A DNA stretch of 18,572 nucleotides from positions 1 to 18,572 of the forward strand of contig JBBWZQ010000392.1 in assembly GCA_039649115.1 (NCBI GenBank), in the 5' to 3' direction. Positions within the stretch are counted from its first letter, which is position 1, and each line of letters begins with the position of its first letter. Below are positions 14,018 through 18,572 of the stretch, piece after piece. The notes under the pieces were generated by a model. It had not been told where the DNA came from. It did not search any database and saw only the letters and a program-made list of their open reading frames with translations. A program made the position numbers and the translations under genes. This DNA comes from DATEJJ01 sp039649115. GTDB lineage: Bacteria > Actinomycetota > Actinomycetes > Mycobacteriales > Micromonosporaceae.

Positions 14018-14160
14018 GGCGGCGGCTGGCATCGATCGTTTTCTCTTCGCACCATGTTTCGCGGGTTGTCCGGTTAGTCCCAGGCTGCTGTCGGCCGCCG
14101 GGGACGGCTTGCGCCACCGTTCCGACCCGTTCCCGTTTCATGGTGAGGGAGAAAACTCCT

Positions 14161-15531
14161 ATGTCCAGTCGTGCCTCGCGGTCGCGAGGTCCAGCCCGCC
14201 GTCGCCTGCTCGGCGTCGCGCTCCCCGGGGTCGTCGCGGCCCTCTGCGCCCTGCTGATGGCGTGGCAGCTGCCCGCCGGCGCCCTGACCGTCACCGGCCC
14301 GGTGACCGGCAACGCCACCTGGTTCACCGCCCTCGGCGCCCCGTACGGTGGCTGCGGCCTGCCGCAGGCCAACCTCGACTCGCAGAACTTCGTCGCGCTC
14401 AACGTGTTCAACACGCCCGGCGACTACGCCAACTACCCGCGCCCGATCCCCGCGTCCCTCGCCGACAAGATCGGCCTGTGGGACAACGGGCTCAACTGCG
14501 GGCGGTACGTGCAGGTGACGATCGGCGACAACTGCACCGGCGTCAACGACGGCGCGCCGAACCAGCCCTTCTGCCGCAACGGCGCCTTTGCCAGCGACGG
14601 GTACAACGGCGCCACCCTGACGATGATCGTCGCGGACAGCTGCGGTGACGCCAACGCCTGGTGCCGCGACGACCCGTACCACCTCGACCTCGCGCAGGGC
14701 TCGCTCAACACGTTCGTGAAGAACGGCGCCCCGGTCGGCGACCTGTACCCCAGCCACTGGAACAACCGCCACGTCACCTGGCAGTTCGTGCCCGCGCCGA
14801 ACTACAGCGGGGACATCACGGTCGGCTTCCTGCAGGGCGCGCAGGTCTGGTGGCCGGCGATTTCCGTCTCCCACCTGGCCAACGGCATCCACGGCGTGGA
14901 GTACCTCGCCGGCGGCGTGTGGCAGCAGGCGCAGATGGACAGCGACATGGGGCAGGCGTACATCATCGGCGGCACCAGCAGCGGGGCCAACGACTTCCAG
15001 ATCCGGGTGCGGGACGCCAGCGACCAGCTCATCAGCGGCGGCCGGGTGTACAGCTTCACCCTGCCGACCTCCTGCGGCTCGTCCTGCGGCCCGGCATACA
15101 CCCAGGTGAGCTACACCACCAGCGGCGGCGCCTCGCCGGGCCCGAGCACGACGGCGAGCCCGAGCGCGAGCCCCAGTGCGAGCCCGAGCCCCAGCGCGAG
15201 CCCCAGCCCATCCACGAGGGCGAGCGTGGGTGCGAAGGCGTGCGCCGCCGCGTACCGGACGACCAGTTCCTGGCAGGGCGGCTTCCAGGGTGAGGTGACC
15301 GTGACCAACAGCGGGAGCGCGCCGACCACCGGCTGGACGGTGACGCTGACCAACCCGGGCGGCCAGTCGATCAGCCAGATCTGGAACGCCACGATGACCG
15401 TCAACGGATCGGTCGTCACCGCGAAGAACGTCTCCTACAACGGCGCGTTGCCGGCGGCCGGCTCGACCACGTTCGGGTTCCTCGGCAGCGGGTCCGGCAG
15501 CCCACCCGGGCTCGCCTGCGCGGCGACCTGA
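14161..15531 (+). CDS. Secreted expansin-like protein with C-terminal CBM2
   Basis: The protein has 456 residues. The start is ATG 14161 with GGGAG upstream; a long signal peptide follows (hydrophobic core LLGVALPGVVAALCALLMAW, cut near residue 41). Residues about 45-190 form the double-psi barrel domain of expansins: NATWFTALGAPYGGCGLPQ, LNCGRYVQVTIGDNC, then VADSC with D159 and HLDL with D176, matching the two functional Asp sites of expansins. Residues about 195-310 match the second, cellulose-binding (CBM63-like) domain: WQFVPAP, YSGDITVGFLQG, VEYLAGGVWQQAQMD. A Ser/Pro/Thr linker (about 325-355) leads to a CBM2 module bounded by C361 and C453, with surface Trp residues (SSWQGG, TGWTV, QIWNATM). 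Expansins loosen cellulose networks without hydrolysis. It should act outside the cell on plant walls. The linker is coded by an imperfect AGCCCGAGCGCG-type repeat. Confidence 0.9.
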   Translation: MSSRASRSRGPARRRLLGVALPGVVAALCALLMAWQLPAGALTVTGPVTGNATWFTALGAPYGGCGLPQANLDSQNFVALNVFNTPGDYANYPRPIPASLADKIGLWDNGLNCGRYVQVTIGDNCTGVNDGAPNQPFCRNGAFASDGYNGATLTMIVADSCGDANAWCRDDPYHLDLAQGSLNTFVKNGAPVGDLYPSHWNNRHVTWQFVPAPNYSGDITVGFLQGAQVWWPAISVSHLANGIHGVEYLAGGVWQQAQMDSDMGQAYIIGGTSSGANDFQIRVRDASDQLISGGRVYSFTLPTSCGSSCGPAYTQVSYTTSGGASPGPSTTASPSASPSASPSPSASPSPSTRASVGAKACAAAYRTTSSWQGGFQGEVTVTNSGSAPTTGWTVTLTNPGGQSISQIWNATMTVNGSVVTAKNVSYNGALPAAGSTTFGFLGSGSGSPPGLACAAT

Positions 15532-15543
15532 CGGCACCGCGGA

Positions 15544-15595
15544 CCGGCCGGGCTGGGGCGAAGAGAATCTTCCCGGAAACGCTTCAGCCGGCCGG
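15544..15595 (+). terminator. Hairpin terminator after the expansin gene
   Basis: CCGGCCGGGCTG (15544-15555) pairs with CAGCCGGCCGG (15585-15595) with one bulged base. The enclosed loop carries a second perfect dyad, GAAGA-GAA-TCTTC (15560-15572). The stem begins about 12 bp after the stop codon. Long GC stems of this sort commonly end actinobacterial transcripts. Confidence 0.6.
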
Positions 15596-15646
15596 CCCGC
15601 TGCCGATCCTCGGAGTAATCAGGGAGTAGTCACAGGCACTGGGGGC

Positions 15647-15662
15647 AGATCGGAGACGATCT
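15647..15662 (+). promoter_or_regulatory. Hairpin that holds the ribosome binding site of the next gene
   Basis: AGATCG (15647-15652) and CGATCT (15657-15662) are perfect arms around GAGA, a GNRA-type tetraloop. The only Shine-Dalgarno-like sequence of the downstream gene, GGAGA (15652-15656), is the loop plus its closing base, four to ten bases before ATG 15667. The site could be masked or presented depending on folding. Confidence 0.55.
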
Positions 15663-15666
15663 GAGC

Positions 15667-16254
15667 ATGAACATCACGCCCGTCCCGGGCGTCTCGCCAC
15701 CGGCGTCCTCGTCCTATGGCGCCCAGAGCGGGACCGGGCGTCGTCCATCGACGCAGGAGGTGGCCGACGCGCTCGCCCTCGACCCCGCCGAACTCGACCG
15801 GCAGGTGCGTGCCGGCGCCAGCATCGCGGACTTGGCCGCGGCCAAGGGGGTCACGACCGCCAAGGTCATCGAGGCCATCAGCACGCTCATGGCGCCCAAC
15901 GCCGACCTCAACGGCGACGTGCCCGCCCGCGTCTCGCTGCACCGGACGGAACCGGTGCGCCACCGGCCGGTCCACCACCACGAAGCCGCCGCCGCCGGCC
16001 ACGAGCCGGCCGCCGCGCCGCACGAGCCGACCCACCCGGCCGCCGCGAGCCCCCACGACCACCGGCCCGGCCCGGCCGCACCCCTCGCCCCGCCGCCGCT
16101 GGTGCCGCCGCCCGGCCTGCCGCCGCCCGGGCTGGCGCCCGGCCTGCCCGCCCATGCACCCACACCACCCGCAAATCCCGCGACACTGTGGGTGGGCCCG
16201 GCCGAAGAAGATCCGGTGGGAACCGGCGGCGGCAGCCTCAACACGTACGCATGA
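15667..16254 (+). CDS. Hypothetical Pro/His-rich protein with an N-terminal helical module
   Basis: The protein has 195 residues and no family is assigned. After a short Pro/Ser-rich start, residues about 28-75 form a compact helical module: STQEVADALALDPAELDRQV, AGASIADLAAAKGVTTAKVIEAI. The second part resembles the short helical repeat (ADLAxxKGVxxxxLIxAI) found in several actinobacterial proteins of unknown role. Residues from about 90 are low complexity: many His (HRPVHHHEAAAAGHE) then Pro-rich (PPPLVPPPGLPPPGLAPGLP). The His-rich part might bind metal; that is a guess. There is no signal peptide or membrane span. The start lies behind a hairpin that contains the ribosome binding site. 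The stop overlaps the start of a 27-codon ORF by ATGA. Confidence 0.65.
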   Translation: MNITPVPGVSPPASSSYGAQSGTGRRPSTQEVADALALDPAELDRQVRAGASIADLAAAKGVTTAKVIEAISTLMAPNADLNGDVPARVSLHRTEPVRHRPVHHHEAAAAGHEPAAAPHEPTHPAAASPHDHRPGPAAPLAPPPLVPPPGLPPPGLAPGLPAHAPTPPANPATLWVGPAEEDPVGTGGGSLNTYA

Positions 16255-16334
16255 CGGTCCTGCCCGGCCTGGGCCACCTGACCTGGCTGCCGAAGATCTT
16301 CCGCGACCGCCGCTTCGTCACCCGCTACGCTTGA
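16251..16334 (+). CDS. 27-residue micropeptide ORF coupled to the Pro/His-rich gene
   Basis: ATG 16251-16253 overlaps the stop of the preceding gene (ATGA), and the frame closes at TGA 16332-16334. The peptide begins MTVLPGLGHLTWLP and ends RDRRFVTRYA: an apolar first half and a basic second half (one Lys, four Arg, one Asp). Every sense codon after the Met and first Thr ends in G or C except the last (GCT), which is what a translated gene looks like here. No Shine-Dalgarno site precedes it, as expected if translation re-starts from the gene above. It overlaps the 3' end of the convergent ring-opening amidohydrolase gene by 10 bp. I do not recognise the peptide. A -1 frameshift fusion to the gene above is an alternative. 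Confidence 0.5.
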   Translation: MTVLPGLGHLTWLPKIFRDRRFVTRYA

Positions 16335-17452
16335 CCGGCGGGGGCCGGGCCGAGGTCGACGATGGCGGCGACCGGGCCGCCGCCGTCCGGGCCCTGGTGC
16401 GCGGCGGACACCGACACGAACGCGGCCGGGTCGCCGGTCACCGCGGCGGTCACCCCGCCCACGCACGCCTTGATCTGGCGGTGCCAGTGCACGTCGGAGT
16501 CGTCCAGCATCGCGTTGCGCCGGCCGCGCACCGTGCCGTCGCTGGACGCCTCGCACTTGAGGAACACGTTGACCAGCTTGCCGGCCAGGTCGGTGTGGTG
16601 CGGGCGCTGCGGCAGCGGCAGGCCGGCATCCCGGATCGCGGCCCAGATGCCGTCCTGGTCGAGCGCGTCGCGCATGACGGCGTGCCCGATCCGGTACCGG
16701 CCGCCCACGCCCCGCACGTTGCCGACGACCACGATCTGCGCCTGGTCGAGCTCCACCCCGGACGAGCAGGACGCGACCGAGGAGTACAGCTCCCGGTGGT
16801 GCAGCACGTCCCCGTCGCCCGCCGACGCCACCTCACCGAGGGCGACCGCGATGCCCAGCGCGGTCGTACCGTTGGACAGGTCCATCGACTCGTGCGTGTT
16901 CTCCGTCCACACGTCGCGGCCCCGGCTCTTCGCCTCGCGGATCGTCTGGATGGTCAGCAGCGGCGTCTTCGTCTGTACATAGTGGACATCCGCCGGGTCG
17001 GTGATGCCGGCGCGCGCCATCGCCTCGCGTACCCCGACCGCGACCTTGTCGATCATGCCCTGCCGGCCGATCTCCTCGGGCAGGATCGGCTCGCTCATCG
17101 CGAAGCCGACGGTCAGTCGCGGTTCGTCCGTCGGCACCGCCCGCTGCGCCGGTACCGTCGCGAAGACCGTCGCGTGCGGGCAGAGCACGCCGTCGGTACC
17201 GCCGGACCAGACGATCGGCACCTGCCGGACCGCGTGCGGGTCCCGGGTGCCCTTGGCCACCAGCACCTCCCGGAAGGCGCGGTCGGCGATGATGCGCGTG
17301 TAGTCGTTCACGCCGCCGTTGCCCTCGGTCTTGCCGATGACCGCCACCACCCGGTCGGCGTCCACCGTCCCGGCGTCGATCAGGTCGGCCAGTCCGGACG
17401 CGTCGCTGACGGACTTCAGCAGTACCTTGCGTACCTCTATGGGCTCCGGCAC
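16325..17452 (-). CDS. Ring-opening amidohydrolase (barbiturase / cyanuric acid amidohydrolase family)
   Basis: The protein has 375 residues, the usual size of this three-domain family. Each domain supplies a Lys and a Ser at the positions expected for the three Ser-Lys pairs: K41 in VIGKTEGNGGVNDYTR with S83 in VWSGGTDG; K162 in YVQTKTPLLTIQTI with S230/S231 in ASCSSGVEL; K299 in FLKCEASSDG with S349 in VSVSAAHQGPDGGGP, the last being the family's C-terminal signature. Members open cyclic ureides such as barbiturate or cyanuric acid. Which substrate applies cannot be read safely; lying directly below HyuB favours a pyrimidine/hydantoin-type compound over s-triazines, by inference. GTG 17452 is chosen because GAGGTGAG precedes it by about eight bases; it starts four bases after the HyuB stop. 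Upstream in-frame starts would overlap HyuB. Confidence 0.85.
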   Translation of the reverse strand: MPEPIEVRKVLLKSVSDASGLADLIDAGTVDADRVVAVIGKTEGNGGVNDYTRIIADRAFREVLVAKGTRDPHAVRQVPIVWSGGTDGVLCPHATVFATVPAQRAVPTDEPRLTVGFAMSEPILPEEIGRQGMIDKVAVGVREAMARAGITDPADVHYVQTKTPLLTIQTIREAKSRGRDVWTENTHESMDLSNGTTALGIAVALGEVASAGDGDVLHHRELYSSVASCSSGVELDQAQIVVVGNVRGVGGRYRIGHAVMRDALDQDGIWAAIRDAGLPLPQRPHHTDLAGKLVNVFLKCEASSDGTVRGRRNAMLDDSDVHWHRQIKACVGGVTAAVTGDPAAFVSVSAAHQGPDGGGPVAAIVDLGPAPAGQA

Positions 17453-17456
17453 GGAT

Positions 17457-18572
17457 CTACTCACCTCTCCTGTCGACTTCCGCATGAGAGCGGCCACCGG
17501 ACAACCGGCGGTACCCGGGTCCGCGGTCGAAGAACGGCTCCTCGCCGGTACGCGCGCCGCGCAGGGTCTTGCGCAGCGCGTCCGAGGCCGCCTCGTCGAG
17601 CCGCTCACCGTCCACGATGACCACACCGTAGTCGTCCCGCGCGCCGGCCACCGAGACCTTGCCCCACGCCACGTCGCGCAGCACCTCCCGGTACGGGCGG
17701 TCCAGCGGGTCGCCCCAGCCGCCACCCCCCGTGGTGCGGATCCGGATGACCTCGCCGGCCCGTACCGGCTCCGCGTCGGCCAGCGCGTCGACCGTGCGCT
17801 CGTTCGGGCCGCCCGGATCGATGACGACCCGGAACGGCCGCCCGGCCCGGCCGCCCTTGACGCCCCAGCAGGCCAGCACCGAGCGGTCGGCGATGGACAT
17901 GAAGTGCGCCTCGCGCAGCATCCGGATGTGCTTGTCGTAGCCCAGGCCGCCGCGGTGGCGCCCCGCGCCGCCGGAGTCCACCGCGAGCCCGAGCCGTTCG
18001 ACCACGAACGGCCAGCGCGCCTCGGCGAACTCGACCGGGATGTTGCGCGAGTCCGGCACCACGTGGATGGTGTCCTCGCCGTCGGCGTAGTACCGGCCGC
18101 CCGAGCCGCCGCCGAGCACCTCGCGCATCAGGTACGGCTCGCCGCCCGCGTCGGTGCCGTAGACCCCGGTGTAGCGGATGGTCTCCTGGTCGGCCGGCAT
18201 CCGGCCGTCCACGGCCTTGGCGAGGGCGCCGGCGAGCACGCCGAGCAGCCGCAGGATGACGAAGGTACGGGCGTTGGTGGGCGCCGGGAACACCGGTGTC
18301 AGCAGCGTGCCCGGGGGCGGGAAGCGCATCTCCAGCAGCGGCACCACGCCCTCGTTCACGTCGAGTTCGGCCATCCGCTCGGGAGTGTCCGCCAGGTTGC
18401 GCAGGATCGGCGCGAGCCACTTGGCGAGGAAGCTGCCCTCCGCGTAGTTGGCCGCGTGGTTGATGGGTCCCTTGGCCTGGGGCGACGTGCCGGTGAAGTC
18501 GAGCACCAGCTGGTCCGGGGTCTTGGTCAGCGTGATGCGCTGGGTGTGCAGCCGGGGCGGGTCGACGCCGTC
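17457..18572 (-). CDS. hyuB: Hydantoinase B / oxoprolinase family subunit (HyuB), 5' end outside the window
   Basis: The frame is open from the right window edge to TAG 17459-17457, giving 371 residues of the C-terminal part. HyuB signatures are clear: LVLDFTGTSPQAKGPIN, PPPGTLLTPVFPAPTNART, DGEDTIHVVPDSRNIPVE, DSGGAGRHRGGLGYDK, IRTTGGGGWGDPLDRPYREVLRDV and DDYGVVIVDG. The tail adds about 50 residues ending in a charged stretch. HyuB partners HyuA in ATP-dependent hydrolysis of hydantoins, N-methylhydantoin, 5-oxoproline or related cyclic amides. HyuA is probably encoded just beyond the right edge, since HyuA usually precedes HyuB. The ring-opening amidohydrolase starts four bases downstream, so the two are almost certainly co-transcribed. 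Confidence 0.88.
   Translation of the reverse strand, partial: DGVDPPRLHTQRITLTKTPDQLVLDFTGTSPQAKGPINHAANYAEGSFLAKWLAPILRNLADTPERMAELDVNEGVVPLLEMRFPPPGTLLTPVFPAPTNARTFVILRLLGVLAGALAKAVDGRMPADQETIRYTGVYGTDAGGEPYLMREVLGGGSGGRYYADGEDTIHVVPDSRNIPVEFAEARWPFVVERLGLAVDSGGAGRHRGGLGYDKHIRMLREAHFMSIADRSVLACWGVKGGRAGRPFRVVIDPGGPNERTVDALADAEPVRAGEVIRIRTTGGGGWGDPLDRPYREVLRDVAWGKVSVAGARDDYGVVIVDGERLDEAASDALRKTLRGARTGEEPFFDRGPGYRRLSGGRSHAEVDRRGE

Noticed and set aside
14020..14160. Possible c-di-GMP (GEMM) or c-di-AMP (ydaO) riboswitch ahead of the expansin gene
   Set aside because: Both classes occur upstream of wall-active secreted proteins in actinobacteria, but none of their conserved core strings is visible here.
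13990..14160. N-terminal extension of the expansin from an upstream in-frame start at 13990
   Set aside because: The extension would run across the promoter, and ATG 14161 has a good ribosome binding site followed directly by a signal peptide.
15120..15215. Short GC-rich repeats resembling a repeat array
   Set aside because: They encode the Ser/Pro linker between the expansin and CBM2 modules; imperfect codon-level repeats, not CRISPR.
15716..17620. Plus-strand 634-codon open frame across the Pro/His-rich gene and the ring-opening enzyme
   Set aside because: It overlaps three supported genes in other frames and has a shadow-like Arg/Pro composition.
1..18572. tRNA or rRNA genes, insertion sequences, attachment sites, CRISPR arrays
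   Set aside because: I looked for cloverleaf arms, transposase motifs, terminal inverted repeats and regular spaced repeats and found none.

Overview
The window is very GC-rich, with G or C at nearly every third codon position, frequent GTG starts and many secreted proteins. This points to a filamentous actinobacterium. Frequent GTAC cores (GGTACC, CGTACC), even inside codons, and the mix of polysaccharide-active secreted proteins suggest Micromonosporaceae; that family assignment is inference, not proof.

Left part (1-3763): the tail of a BlaI/MecI-type repressor, then an M56 membrane metallopeptidase, then a DUF2071 protein, all on +. An HxlR-type regulator converges on them. It is divergent from an AlaA-like alanine/glutamate-type aminotransferase, and the 62-bp gap between these two holds nested dyads and two promoters that look leaderless. 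Bases 3764-4456 hold no convincing gene.

Middle part (4457-11173): a short ROK sugar-kinase-like protein and a nitrilase-superfamily amidohydrolase are divergent, with -10 boxes that appear to overlap. The nitrilase converges on a 1060-residue secreted GH35 beta-galactosidase with a C-terminal PKD domain; a 24-bp tandem duplication covers both gene ends. Upstream of the galactosidase on the same strand is a tightly coupled three-gene unit of unknown function: a polytopic membrane protein, a single-span small protein and a soluble 173-residue protein.

Right part (11211-18572): a strong hairpin terminator separates that unit from a secreted DUF839/PhoX-like protein, which is preceded by a DUF2199-like protein. 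Divergent from these is a secreted expansin-like protein with a CBM2 cellulose-binding module. Next come a Pro/His-rich 195-residue protein and a 27-codon micro-ORF coupled to it by an ATGA overlap. The window closes on the minus strand with a ring-opening amidohydrolase of the barbiturase/cyanuric acid hydrolase family, directly downstream of a hydantoinase B (HyuB) subunit whose start lies outside.

Taken together: the GH35 enzyme and the expansin are consistent with a saprophytic plant-polymer lifestyle, and the HyuB/ring-opening pair looks like a cyclic-amide catabolic operon. The three-gene membrane unit and the Pro/His-rich protein plus micropeptide are the best candidates for undescribed systems.
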